From the NCBI RefSeq assembly GCF_019204045.1, contig NZ_JAGSPC010000001.1, positions 1,922,001 to 1,986,000 of the forward strand: a stretch of DNA of 64,000 nucleotides, read 5' to 3'. The number at the start of each line of letters is the position of its first letter. Position 1 is the stretch's first letter. The notes under the pieces were generated by a model, which saw only the letters and a list, made by a program, of their open reading frames with translations, had not been told where the DNA came from and made no database searches. This document shows, piece after piece, positions 1 through 8,631 of this stretch. The position numbers and the translations under genes were made by a program. This DNA is from Erythrobacter crassostreae. GTDB lineage: Bacteria > Pseudomonadota > Alphaproteobacteria > Sphingomonadales > Sphingomonadaceae.

Positions 1-1
1 A

Positions 2-2437
2 ATTTCTTCGGGCAGCGACGGGCGCGATGTCAATTTCGGGCAATTCCCTTCCGAACTGATCAATGGCGCAATCGTCTACAAATCGCAGCAGGCCAGCTTC
101 ATCGAAGGCGGGGTTTCCGGTATCATCGAACTGAAGACGCTAAAACCGCTTGATTACGGCAAGACCCGTCTACAGATTCAGGCGCTGGGCGGATATAGCG
201 ATTACGAAGACCGCGTTACCGATGGCGATCCCTTCAATTACCGTCTTACGGCTTCCTATGTAGACCAGTTCCAGCTTGGTGATGGACAGCTTGGCATTGC
301 GATCGGTGGTCAAATTCGCCGCGACACAGCGCCGGAAGATATCTTCACCAGCAGCTCGACCTATCGTCCCTGCAACACGATCGAGGGTGTCGATCAGAGT
401 AATAATTGCGCGTACGACACTGACGCGGCGGGTAATCCTACCGGCGCGTCGGATACATATTTCGTATCCAACCAATATATTTATCGCGCAATGAAAACGC
501 AGGCTGATCGCGATGCGGTCATGGCGACCATCCAGATGCAGCCTTCGCCCAATTTCGAAATCACGCTGGACGCGCAATACTCCTATCGCGACGATATCGA
601 GGAGCGGGGTAATTTGGTGGTTGCCGATGGTCGCCGCGATATTGCACCGATCGAAATTTCACCTACTGGAGCGCTGCTCGCATGGAGCGGTGAGACGCGG
701 CTGGAGAACCAGTCGGTCTGGCGCCAGCGGACCGAGGAATACATCGGGCTTGGGTCCAACATCGCCTGGACGAGCGGCCCACTGACACTCGACGCCGACT
801 TCTCTTACTCGCAAACACAGCGTCGGCAGGACGAGCTGGACATGCGTATCCGGACCAACCGCCGGGTGTTCTATGAGATCGATCGCCGGGGTGTGAATAT
901 TCCAAACCTTACGCTAACCGACACGAATCCGGTCTCGGATAATCTGGGCATTCCGTTCGATCTCAACAATCACGATCTCTACAACAATGGTGCTCGCGCA
1001 CGTCGCCGCCTTGAGAATATCGATGACGGTATTTTCGCTGCGCGCCTAGATGCGACTTACGAGACCGAAGGATTTTTCAAGTCCTTCCAAGTCGGGTTTC
1101 GCTATGCTGACCGTCAGCGCGTTCAGGACGACGGTATCGACTCTACGTTGCCGTTGGTTGCCGGAAATTATCAAAGCGCCGGCGCCATCGCTGCTCGCAG
1201 CGATACGTTTTTGGTCGAGGACCTGTTCGAAGGCGATAGCAACACCACCATGCAAGGCTTGACCTTTGCGACCTGGGATGCGCGCGCATTGTTCGCGGCA
1301 TTGACTGGCAATATCAATGCAGGTGTTCCAGCGATTGGCGTTTCAACTTTGTCGACGCAAGATACCGACGTCACCGAAAAGACCTATGCCGGGTATGTTC
1401 AGGCGAATTTCGATACGATGATGTTCGGTGTTCCCGCGCGCGGCAATATCGGCCTGCGCGGTGTGAAAACTGACCTGACATCAGTCGGAGTGAGCTCGGC
1501 GTTGGTTACCAGCCCTGGCCCCGATCCTGACACGATTACGATCACCGAGGTCGGCGATCCGGTCATCAATGTGGAACGCAATTCGTTCTGGAACTGGCTG
1601 CCAAGCGCGAACCTGATCCTTGAGCTTGACCAGGACAAGCTGCTGCGCTTCGCGGCATATCGCGCGATGGCCCGGCCTGATCAGCTCAATCTATCAGCAG
1701 CGCTTAATTTCGATGATACCGCTGATCTCGGCGATCTGGGGTCGATTGTTAGCGCCAGCGGCAACCCATTCCTCGAACCGCTAACCTCGTGGAATGGCGA
1801 TATCTCGTTCGAATGGTATGCCTCGAAAACGACTTCGCTCTCCATTGCCGCCTATGCGAAACAACTGCAGACCGGCTTCCGGACCGATGTCACCCCGCTG
1901 ACGATAAATGTCGACGGCGCTCCAACCGATGTCATCATTGGCCGGACGGTGAACTCGGGCGATAAGAGCCATTTGCTTGGTGTCGAAATTAACGCCCAGC
2001 ACAAGTTCGACTTCGGATTGGGTTTTCAGCTTAGCTACAACTTCGCGGACTCGAATTTCGAGTTCCCAGATCCTGTGGTGGTGAGCGGCAATGCAATCGC
2101 TGACTTTACAGAGCCGGCAAACATCCCAGGCTATTCAAAGCACTCTGCCAATGCGACGGTTTTCTACGAAGCCGACTGGTTCAGCACTCGGCTCGCGTAT
2201 AAATGGCGGTCCCGCTATTTCAAACCGTTCCGGACCAGCCAGAACCGCTTCACCGAAGATCAGGGCTTCCTCGACTTCTCGCTCAATGTCGACATTGTCG
2301 ATGGCGTGCAGGCGCGCTTCCAGGTCCTGAACATTCTTGACGAACCGAACATCTTCTATCGTCCAACTGGTGACAGTCTGGCGCAGGCGGACTATTCTGG
2401 TCGCCGGTTTTTCTTCGGGCTGCGAGGGAAGTTCTGA
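2..2437 (+). CDS. TonB-dependent receptor, 5' end outside window
   Basis: Outer-membrane receptor that imports large or scarce ligands using TonB energy. The frame is open from the first bases of the window, so the start codon, signal peptide and most of the plug are missing; 811 residues are visible. The first 55 or so residues read like the end of a plug domain (GRDVNFGQFPSEL, then GGVSGIIELKT). The rest is the alternating aromatic/polar pattern of a beta-barrel, and the protein ends in the classic terminal phenylalanine (GLRGKF). It resembles the TIGR01782-type receptors of Caulobacter and sphingomonads. It sits 26 bp before a TRAP-transporter operon and near a polyuronate lyase, so its ligand is probably an oligouronide (inference). 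An internal ATG at 491 is not the real start. Confidence 0.9.
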   Translation: MSSGSDGRDVNFGQFPSELINGAIVYKSQQASFIEGGVSGIIELKTLKPLDYGKTRLQIQALGGYSDYEDRVTDGDPFNYRLTASYVDQFQLGDGQLGIAIGGQIRRDTAPEDIFTSSSTYRPCNTIEGVDQSNNCAYDTDAAGNPTGASDTYFVSNQYIYRAMKTQADRDAVMATIQMQPSPNFEITLDAQYSYRDDIEERGNLVVADGRRDIAPIEISPTGALLAWSGETRLENQSVWRQRTEEYIGLGSNIAWTSGPLTLDADFSYSQTQRRQDELDMRIRTNRRVFYEIDRRGVNIPNLTLTDTNPVSDNLGIPFDLNNHDLYNNGARARRRLENIDDGIFAARLDATYETEGFFKSFQVGFRYADRQRVQDDGIDSTLPLVAGNYQSAGAIAARSDTFLVEDLFEGDSNTTMQGLTFATWDARALFAALTGNINAGVPAIGVSTLSTQDTDVTEKTYAGYVQANFDTMMFGVPARGNIGLRGVKTDLTSVGVSSALVTSPGPDPDTITITEVGDPVINVERNSFWNWLPSANLILELDQDKLLRFAAYRAMARPDQLNLSAALNFDDTADLGDLGSIVSASGNPFLEPLTSWNGDISFEWYASKTTSLSIAAYAKQLQTGFRTDVTPLTINVDGAPTDVIIGRTVNSGDKSHLLGVEINAQHKFDFGLGFQLSYNFADSNFEFPDPVVVSGNAIADFTEPANIPGYSKHSANATVFYEADWFSTRLAYKWRSRYFKPFRTSQNRFTEDQGFLDFSLNVDIVDGVQARFQVLNILDEPNIFYRPTGDSLAQADYSGRRFFFGLRGKF

Positions 2438-2463
2438 TTGGGCAAGGCAGTCGGCAGAGCATC

Positions 2464-3246
2464 ATGAGCGATATGTTGACTGATTCGGATGAACGCCTTC
2501 GTGCGATCTCCAATACTCTGACCGGAGCCCGGCGTGCAGGGATTGCACTGCCGGGTTTCCCCGGCGAGCTTCCCGAAACCTTTGCGGATGCGTATGAAAT
2601 CCAGCGGCTTTCACGAGAGGCGTGGTCCGATCGTGTTGCTGGATGGAAAGTCGGAGGCGTGCCTTCCGCCTTTGTCGAGCACTTTAAGGCAACCCGCCTT
2701 ACGGGCCCAATCTTCGCCGGTTCGGTGGTACTTGTATCGGATGGCGAAACTGCCGAAATGCCGGTCTTCGACTGTGGCTTTGGCGCGATCGAACCCGAGT
2801 TCATCATAGAGCTCGGAGCCACACGCTCGGGGGATCGGATGTATATCGGGGCTGAAATTGCCAGCAGCCCGATACCGGCTATCAACGATGTCGGACCTAT
2901 TGCCGTGATTAGCGATTTTGGTAACAACAATGGTTTGCTATTGGGCGCGGAGATCGAAGATTGGCAGTTGATCAGTCCTGACCAGACGGCTGTAGAAACG
3001 CATATAGACGGGGACTTGGTCGGCTCTCGGATGCTAGACAGCTTCTGGGCTGATGCAGGTAAGGCGCTTGCCTTCATGTTCGATCACGCGAAGGCGCATA
3101 ATATCGAGCTGCCGCCCGGCACGTTCGTGTCCACTGGCGCTATCACCGGCGTCCATGAGGCAGAGATCGGTGCAAGATCGAAGTTGGATTTTGGACAGTT
3201 TGGTTCTCTCGAATTGACCCTCACCAAAGCGGAACCGCTAGCGTGA
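2464..3246 (+). CDS. 2-keto-4-pentenoate hydratase-like protein (MhpD/FAH superfamily)
   Basis: 260 residues, the normal length for the MhpD branch of the fumarylacetoacetate hydrolase superfamily, whose members act on 2-keto acids with a divalent metal. Visible family marks are GWKVGG near residue 60, EPEFIIELG with acidic metal ligands near residue 115, and a C-terminal STGAITGVHE stretch like the usual catalytic-side loop. The gene lies 26 bp after the TonB receptor and overlaps dctP by 4 bp, so it is probably co-transcribed with a transporter for uronate-type substrates. In the MhpD family the known substrates come from aromatic meta-cleavage, but no aromatic genes are nearby. A role on a 2-keto-3-deoxy or unsaturated sugar acid is my inference and the exact reaction is unknown. 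Confidence 0.75.
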   Translation: MSDMLTDSDERLRAISNTLTGARRAGIALPGFPGELPETFADAYEIQRLSREAWSDRVAGWKVGGVPSAFVEHFKATRLTGPIFAGSVVLVSDGETAEMPVFDCGFGAIEPEFIIELGATRSGDRMYIGAEIASSPIPAINDVGPIAVISDFGNNNGLLLGAEIEDWQLISPDQTAVETHIDGDLVGSRMLDSFWADAGKALAFMFDHAKAHNIELPPGTFVSTGAITGVHEAEIGARSKLDFGQFGSLELTLTKAEPLA

Positions 3247-4247
3247 CACTGATCGGGCGCAGAGATCTAATGGTCGGCGCGGCCGCCGCTGGCGGGATGA
3301 TCGCGCTGGCTGGGTGCAAACCGCGTTTGTCGAACGTGTTTACCTCAGCTGACACGCATGTCAGCGACTACCCGACTGTGCAGGCGGTTGAGCGTTTCGG
3401 GCAATTGTTGTCGGAGCGGACCAACGGACGACTGGGCCTAAAAGTCTTTGCGGGCGGTCAGTTGGGTAACGAGCGTGATACGCTGGAAGTGACCGCATTT
3501 GGTGGGCTCGATTTCAACCGCGTGAACCTTGCCCCGCTCAATTCGATTGAACCGACCACGCGCGTGCCATCGCTGCCCTTCCTGTTCGAATCGACCGAGC
3601 ATATGCGGACCTCGCTCGATAGCGAGATCGGCGATGAAATCCTTGCAACGCTCGAGCGGCATGGGTTGATCGGCTTGTGTTTCTACGATTCTGGAGCGCG
3701 CTCGTTCTACAATACGCGCGGTCCGATCAACACGCCGGAAGATATGCGCGGGCTCAAACTGCGCGTCCCAGGGTCCGACCTATACGTTGCGATGGTCAAG
3801 GCGCTGGGCGCGGATGCAGTACCGATGCCGCTGGATGAAGTGTATCAATCGCTATCGCAGGGTGTGATCGACGGGGCGGAAAATAACTGGCCTTCGTTCG
3901 AGAACGGCCGCCATTACGAGGTGGCAACGTATTACAGCCTCACGCGGCATCTGTTGGCGCCTGAGGCGTTCGTGATGTCCAAAGTCAGTTGGGACAAACT
4001 TTCGGCTGAAGACCAGGCAGTTGTCCGGCAATCTGCAAAAGACACGGTACCCTACATGCGCACCTTGTGGGATGCGCAGGTCGAAAAGAGCATGAAGGTC
4101 ATCGCCGATGCGGGCGTCGAGGTGAACGAAGTAGACCCCGCGCCGTTCACCGCGTTGATGACCGATATGTGGGCGGATTTCATCGATACGCCCGAGCAGC
4201 AGGCGCTGGTTGATCGTATCATGGCAATGCGTGGGGGTAATAGCTGA
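3243..4247 (+). CDS. dctP: TRAP transporter solute-binding lipoprotein, DctP family
   Basis: Periplasmic binding subunit of a TRAP transporter, 334 residues. The N-terminus has a twin-arginine (R6-R7-D-L-M) followed by a hydrophobic stretch and a lipobox ending at C25 (ALAGC), so it looks like a Tat-exported lipoprotein. Family hallmarks are GLKLRVPGSD near residue 175 and the PMPLDEVYQSL...GVIDGAENN stretch near residue 200, which includes the region contacting carboxylate ligands in DctP proteins. It starts inside the hydratase gene and its stop overlaps the dctQ start (TGATG). The context (lyase, KduD and a DhuI-like isomerase downstream) suggests an unsaturated uronate or a short oligouronide as ligand; this is inference. 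Confidence 0.92.
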   Translation: MTLIGRRDLMVGAAAAGGMIALAGCKPRLSNVFTSADTHVSDYPTVQAVERFGQLLSERTNGRLGLKVFAGGQLGNERDTLEVTAFGGLDFNRVNLAPLNSIEPTTRVPSLPFLFESTEHMRTSLDSEIGDEILATLERHGLIGLCFYDSGARSFYNTRGPINTPEDMRGLKLRVPGSDLYVAMVKALGADAVPMPLDEVYQSLSQGVIDGAENNWPSFENGRHYEVATYYSLTRHLLAPEAFVMSKVSWDKLSAEDQAVVRQSAKDTVPYMRTLWDAQVEKSMKVIADAGVEVNEVDPAPFTALMTDMWADFIDTPEQQALVDRIMAMRGGNS

Positions 4248-4714
4248 TGCGGGTCATTTCCGACTGGCTGGTAAAGTTCGGCGCTGCCGGATTGATCCTG
4301 ATGACGGCGATTATCGGCTGGCAGGTGTTTGGGCGCTTCGTGCTCAATTCCAGCCCGTCCTGGTCCGAGCAGGGATCGATGGTGCTGATGATTTGGTACG
4401 TTTTCTTTGCTGCGGCAGCAGGTTTCCGCGAGGGGTCTCATATTCGTATCGGTTTGCTGGAGGATTCAGTATCTGAAAGCGCGGCGCGAAAAATCAGACT
4501 GGTTATCAACGGGGTTGTCGCGTTGTTTGGCGTGGTTCTGCTTGTCTACGGGGCCCAACTCGTCTGGCTGGTGTGGGATTTTGTTATCCCGTCGCTGGGT
4601 GTGAGCCGGGGCGCTGCCTACCTACCAATACCATTTTGCGGACTGCTAATCGTACTGTTCGCCGTGACCAATTTCATGGCCGAATGGCGCGGCGAGAAAG
4701 TGCAGGCCGACTGA
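4247..4714 (+). CDS. dctQ: TRAP transporter small permease, DctQ family
   Basis: 155-residue inner-membrane protein with four hydrophobic segments, the usual size and layout of DctQ. The motifs GRFVLNSSPSWSEQ near residue 35 and REGSHIRIGLLED near residue 70 are typical of the family, in which this subunit pairs with DctM and contacts the binding protein. The start codon overlaps the dctP stop by one base and the stop overlaps the dctM start by one base, so translation of the three genes is probably coupled. Confidence 0.92.
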   Translation: MRVISDWLVKFGAAGLILMTAIIGWQVFGRFVLNSSPSWSEQGSMVLMIWYVFFAAAAGFREGSHIRIGLLEDSVSESAARKIRLVINGVVALFGVVLLVYGAQLVWLVWDFVIPSLGVSRGAAYLPIPFCGLLIVLFAVTNFMAEWRGEKVQAD

Positions 4715-5991
4715 TGGAAATCCTTGTCCTTTTCGTGGTTCTGCTGCTGCTGCTCGCACTAGGTGTGCCGGTGGCGATTGCGTTGTTTGGCGCAGCGCTC
4801 GCGACTTTTGCCGTGATCGACATTCCGCTGGTGGTCGCAGTCCAGCGCATGGCGGCGGGGATCAGCGTGTTCACGTTGATGGCGATCCCGTTCTTCATCT
4901 TTGCCGGTGACCTGATGTATCGGGCAGGGATAGCTGAGCGGCTGGTCCGTGTTGCCGATGCTGCCTTCGGACGCATGCAGGGCGGTCTGGGTGTGGTCAA
5001 TGTCGGCGCATCAATGATGTTCGGGGCCGTCTCTGGTTCTGCCATCGCCAGCGCATCTGCCATCGGCTCCAGCATGGTCCCGCTGATGGAAGAGAAGGGT
5101 TATCCCAAAGACTACTCGGTCAATATCACCGTTACTGCGGCCATCGTCGGGCTGCTTATCCCGCCATCGCACAATATGATTATCTACGCCGCTGCATCGG
5201 GTATCGGTGTTTCGATCGGTGATCTGTTTCTGGCGGGCATTGTTCCAGGTATTCTCACCGGTTCGATGCTGGCGCTGACTGCCTGGATCGTGGCCAAGCG
5301 CCGTGGTCTTCCGAAGGGCACGTTCCCTGGTTGGCGCCAGTTCTTTCGCGCGGTCGTTTACGCCTTGCCCGGCGTGATGACGGGGGTCATCATCATGGGC
5401 GGTATCCTCAGTGGCTTCTTCACGCCTACTGAATCTTCAGCCATTGCCGTGATCTACACGGCGCTAATCGGCACGTTCGTCTATCGTAGCCTGGGCTGGA
5501 AGGGTTTTACCGAAGCTGCAGCCAAATCGGTCCGTACGGCATCTATGGTGTTGTTCATCATCGCAGCAGCAACCGCCTTTGGCTTTGCGCTAGCCTTGCT
5601 GGAAGTACCGCAGCAGCTTGGCGGGTTGATTGGCATGATGACCGACAATCCGATCATGACGCTGATCATCATCAACATCATGCTGCTGGTCCTGGGAACT
5701 TTCATGGATATGGCACCGCTGATCGTGATCACCACGCCGATCTTCTTGCCAGTCGCGATGTCCACTGGCGTTGATCCAGTGCATTTCGGCATTATCTTGA
5801 TGATCAATCTCGGGATCGGCCTCGTGACACCGCCGGTGGGCTCTGTGCTGTTCGTTGGTTCGGCAGTCGGAAAAATGCCCGTTCCGGCAATGGTTCGCAC
5901 CATCTGGCCGTTCTATTTGACGCTGATTGCAGCCTTGGTGCTCATCACTTTTGTGCCTTCGCTCTCCATGTGGCTGCCGCAGGCATTCTGA
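4714..5991 (+). CDS. dctM: TRAP transporter large permease, DctM family
   Basis: 425-residue transport subunit with about twelve hydrophobic segments. It shows family motifs such as GVPVAIAL near the N-terminus, FFIFAGDLMYRAGIAERLV, a SGSAIASASAIGSSM loop and the C-terminal LGIGLVTPPVGSVLF stretch. TRAP large subunits move the substrate across the inner membrane with sodium. I place the start at the ATG that overlaps the dctQ stop (TGATG). A longer in-frame reading from 4573 runs through dctQ and has no family similarity. It is the last gene of the receptor–hydratase–TRAP operon; 65 bp separate it from the LacI gene. Confidence 0.93.
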   Translation: MEILVLFVVLLLLLALGVPVAIALFGAALATFAVIDIPLVVAVQRMAAGISVFTLMAIPFFIFAGDLMYRAGIAERLVRVADAAFGRMQGGLGVVNVGASMMFGAVSGSAIASASAIGSSMVPLMEEKGYPKDYSVNITVTAAIVGLLIPPSHNMIIYAAASGIGVSIGDLFLAGIVPGILTGSMLALTAWIVAKRRGLPKGTFPGWRQFFRAVVYALPGVMTGVIIMGGILSGFFTPTESSAIAVIYTALIGTFVYRSLGWKGFTEAAAKSVRTASMVLFIIAAATAFGFALALLEVPQQLGGLIGMMTDNPIMTLIIINIMLLVLGTFMDMAPLIVITTPIFLPVAMSTGVDPVHFGIILMINLGIGLVTPPVGSVLFVGSAVGKMPVPAMVRTIWPFYLTLIAALVLITFVPSLSMWLPQAF

Positions 5992-6056
5992 TACTTCAAT
6001 TTCTCCGCTTTTGCTCTATGGTCCGTGCGGACTGAGCGGCGAAGGGTAGAAATCTA

Positions 6057-7076
6057 ATGACGGTTAATGGCAAACCGACCATCAACGATGTGGCGCGGAT
6101 TGCCAAAGTCTCGAAAAAAACTGTCAGCCGGGTAATCAACAAATCCCCGTTGCTAAGCGAAAAAACGCGGGTGCAGGTCGAGCAGGTGATAGCCGATATC
6201 GGCTATGTACCGAACCCGCAGGCAAGGGCGTTGGCGCTGCGCCGGAACTTCATCATCGCGGCGATCCACGATAATCCCAACGCGCAATTCCTGGTCAATG
6301 TGCAGCAGGGTATTCTGGAAGGGATTGCGGGTACCGAATTCGGATTGATGGTCGAGCCGGTTGATCGCAATTCACCTACCATCGTCGATGACATTCGCGG
6401 GTTTCTCGAACGCCAACGTCCTTATGGGGTCGTTTTCCTTCCGCCGATTTCAGAGAATGATGAGCTAGCCAGCCTGTGCGATAGTCTGGGGACCAAATAT
6501 GTCCGCATGGTTTCGCGCGAGCTCGACAAGCCAGAGCATATCGTGATGTCGAATGACCGCGAGGCCGTGTATGGTGCGGTAAAGCACCTGATCGCGATGG
6601 GGCACGAGAAGATCGGCTTTATCGAGGGACCAGACTCACTATCGCCTGCAGAGCGCCGTGCTGGCTACGAGCAGGCGATGGAAGAGGCGGGTTTGCCGGT
6701 CCACGACTGGATGATTGCGAAGGGGCGCTACACTTTTGAATCGGGTGTTGAAGCAGGGCTGGCGTTGATTGACGGAGAAGCGCGCCCCACTGCCATCTTT
6801 GCTTCTAATGATGAGATGGCCATCGGCGCTGTGATAGCCGCGCGCCGCCGGGGCATTGAAATCCCGCGCGGCCTTTCGATCATCGGTTTTGATGACACGC
6901 CTCTGTCGAGCCATATTTGGCCTTCGCTTACCACCGTACGTTGGCCGATCGTGGAAATGGCGAAGGCAGCAGCGACAAAGATCATCGGCGGCGAAGAAGC
7001 CGACCCCAATCTTGGGGTAAAACTATCATCCACGCTTATGGAGCGAGACTCCGTCGTCCCACCCTCGCGAGTGTAG
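6057..7076 (+). CDS. LacI-family transcriptional regulator
   Basis: 339-residue DNA-binding repressor of the LacI/GalR type. Residues 7-60 form the N-terminal helix-turn-helix and hinge (TINDVARIAKVSKKTVSRVI, then YVPNPQARALA). The rest is a periplasmic-binding-protein-like ligand domain with the signatures FIEGPDSL, AIFASNDEMAIGA and GFDDTPLSSHIWPSLTTV. It lies between the TRAP operon and the isomerase–kduD–lyase operon and is the obvious local regulator of both. Its effector is probably a uronate breakdown intermediate such as 2-keto-3-deoxygluconate (inference). A candidate operator with the ACCGGT core seen at GntR/LacI-type sites lies just downstream, before the next gene. Confidence 0.92.
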   Translation: MTVNGKPTINDVARIAKVSKKTVSRVINKSPLLSEKTRVQVEQVIADIGYVPNPQARALALRRNFIIAAIHDNPNAQFLVNVQQGILEGIAGTEFGLMVEPVDRNSPTIVDDIRGFLERQRPYGVVFLPPISENDELASLCDSLGTKYVRMVSRELDKPEHIVMSNDREAVYGAVKHLIAMGHEKIGFIEGPDSLSPAERRAGYEQAMEEAGLPVHDWMIAKGRYTFESGVEAGLALIDGEARPTAIFASNDEMAIGAVIAARRRGIEIPRGLSIIGFDDTPLSSHIWPSLTTVRWPIVEMAKAAATKIIGGEEADPNLGVKLSSTLMERDSVVPPSRV

Positions 7077-7120
7077 GGCATCGCTTTCGGCTTGCTTAAA
7101 TTAACTGCTTGCATCACAAA

Positions 7121-7136
7121 ATGACACCGGTTACCT
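7121..7136. promoter_or_regulatory. Probable LacI-type operator
   Basis: Imperfect palindrome ATGACACCGGTTACCT with a perfect ACCGGT core, in the 128-bp gap between the LacI gene and the isomerase gene. Outward from the centre, five of eight positions pair. GntR/LacI-family sites often have this kind of core. That the neighbouring LacI protein binds it is inference. Confidence 0.5.
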
Positions 7137-7204
7137 AACGTCTGAAACGATGCGCTGCTGTTCGGGTCGCAAGGTGCATCACCAGATAGCCAGAGAGAGA
7201 ATTT

Positions 7205-7837
7205 ATGAAAATTGCATTGATCAGCGAGAACAGCCAGGCTGCGAAAAACGGTATCATTCACGAGGCACTGACCTCGGTTGCTGAACCGTTCGGCCACGAG
7301 GTCTTTAACTACGGAATGTATACTGCGGAAGATGACGCACAGCTGACCTATGTGATGAATGGCTTGCTGACGGGGATCTTGCTCAATTCCAAAGCCGCCG
7401 ATTTCGTTGTCACGGGTTGCGGCACGGGCATGGGTTCGATGCTCGCCTGCAATTCGATGCCCGGCGTGTTCTGCGGCCTCGTGATCGATCCGACAGACGC
7501 CTTCCTGTTCAACCGGATCAATGACGGCAACGCAATTTCGATGCCGTATGCCAAGGGATTCGGCTGGGCGGCGGAGCTCAATCTGCAGGACTGCTATCGC
7601 AAGCTGTTCGAAGAGGAAGGCGGCCTCGGCTATCCGGAAGAACGGGCCGAGATTATGGCCAAGAACCGCGGTGTGCTGTCAGGTCTGAAAGACGTTACTT
7701 GTCAGGATATGATGACGGTGTTGAAGAACATTGATCAGGATTTGCTCAAATCGGCAGTCGCTGGCGAGAAGTTTGAAGAGTATTTTTACCCCAATTCGCA
7801 GGATGACGAGATCAGCGGCTACCTTCGCAGCCTGTAA
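7205..7837 (+). CDS. RpiB/LacA/LacB-family sugar isomerase, DhuI-like (unsaturated uronate pathway)
   Basis: 210-residue member of the ribose-5-phosphate isomerase B fold family. The active-site loop is clear: C72 followed by GTGMG at residues 73-77, matching the Cys-Gly-Thr-Gly loop of RpiB. It is longer than classical RpiB (about 150 residues), with an extra C-terminal part. In streptococci, an RpiB-fold isomerase called DhuI converts 4-deoxy-L-threo-5-hexosulose uronate to its 2,5-diketo isomer before reduction by a KduD/DhuD dehydrogenase. The adjacent kduD, 35 bp downstream, makes this role likely here, replacing the unrelated cupin isomerase KduI. Assignment of the reaction rests on context, so the gene could instead act on another ketose. 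Confidence 0.75.
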   Translation: MKIALISENSQAAKNGIIHEALTSVAEPFGHEVFNYGMYTAEDDAQLTYVMNGLLTGILLNSKAADFVVTGCGTGMGSMLACNSMPGVFCGLVIDPTDAFLFNRINDGNAISMPYAKGFGWAAELNLQDCYRKLFEEEGGLGYPEERAEIMAKNRGVLSGLKDVTCQDMMTVLKNIDQDLLKSAVAGEKFEEYFYPNSQDDEISGYLRSL

Positions 7838-7872
7838 TATTCGCAAGAACGCCCAGACTTGAGGGGACCCCA

Positions 7873-8631
7873 ATGCCAGATAGCAGTTTCGATCTTTCCG
7901 GCCGTGTCGCGCTCGTCACGGGTGCCAATACCGGTATCGGGCAGGGGATTGCAGTCGCATTGGCGAAGGCCGGTGCGGACATTGTGCTTACAGCTCGCCG
8001 TGATCCATCCGAAACGCGCGAACTGGTCGAGGCGCATGGCGTTCGCGCGCATGTGGTGATGGCCGACCTGTCCAGCACTGACCCTTGCGAACGGATCGTC
8101 TCCGAAACCGTCGATGCTTTTGGACGGCTGGACATTCTGGTCAACAATGCTGGGATAATCCGCCGCAATGACGCGCTCGAGTTTACCGAGGATGATTGGG
8201 ATGCCGTCATGGACACCAATCTCAAAGTGCTGTTCTTCCTGTGCCAGTCGGCGGGCCGTCAGATGGCTGCAAATGGCGGAGGAAGCATCATCAACATTGC
8301 TTCTATGCTGACGTTCCAAGGCGGTATCCGCGTGGCCAGTTATACCGCATCCAAGAGCGGTGTCGGTGGATTGACCAAACTGCTCGCGAATGAGTGGGCG
8401 GCCAAGGGTATCAACGTCAACGCGATTGCGCCGGGTTATATCGCGACGAATAACACCGCTGCCCTGCAAGCAGACGAAGTCCGCAACCGCCAGATTCTGG
8501 AGCGTATTCCTGCCGGTCGCTGGGGTGATCCGGGCGATATCGGCGGAGCAGCTGTGTTCCTCGCTTCCGATGCAGCGAAATACGTGCAGGGGCACATTCT
8601 CGCCGTCGATGGCGGCTGGCTGGCGCGCTGA
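7873..8631 (+). CDS. kduD: 2-dehydro-3-deoxy-D-gluconate 5-dehydrogenase
   Basis: 252-residue classical short-chain dehydrogenase/reductase. It has the cofactor motif TGANTGIGQG at 17-26, NNAG at 91-94 and the catalytic S144, Y157 and K161. KduD-specific stretches are NNAGIIRR, MLTFQGGIRVASYTASKSGV and the NAIAPGYIATNNT loop. KduD reduces the 2,5-diketo-3-deoxygluconate formed from unsaturated uronates to 2-keto-3-deoxygluconate, in the cytoplasm. A Shine-Dalgarno-like AGGGGA precedes the ATG. Its stop overlaps the start of the lyase gene by one base, which ties the enzyme directly to lyase products. The next enzymes (KDG kinase and aldolase) are not in this window. Confidence 0.9.
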   Translation: MPDSSFDLSGRVALVTGANTGIGQGIAVALAKAGADIVLTARRDPSETRELVEAHGVRAHVVMADLSSTDPCERIVSETVDAFGRLDILVNNAGIIRRNDALEFTEDDWDAVMDTNLKVLFFLCQSAGRQMAANGGGSIINIASMLTFQGGIRVASYTASKSGVGGLTKLLANEWAAKGINVNAIAPGYIATNNTAALQADEVRNRQILERIPAGRWGDPGDIGGAAVFLASDAAKYVQGHILAVDGGWLAR

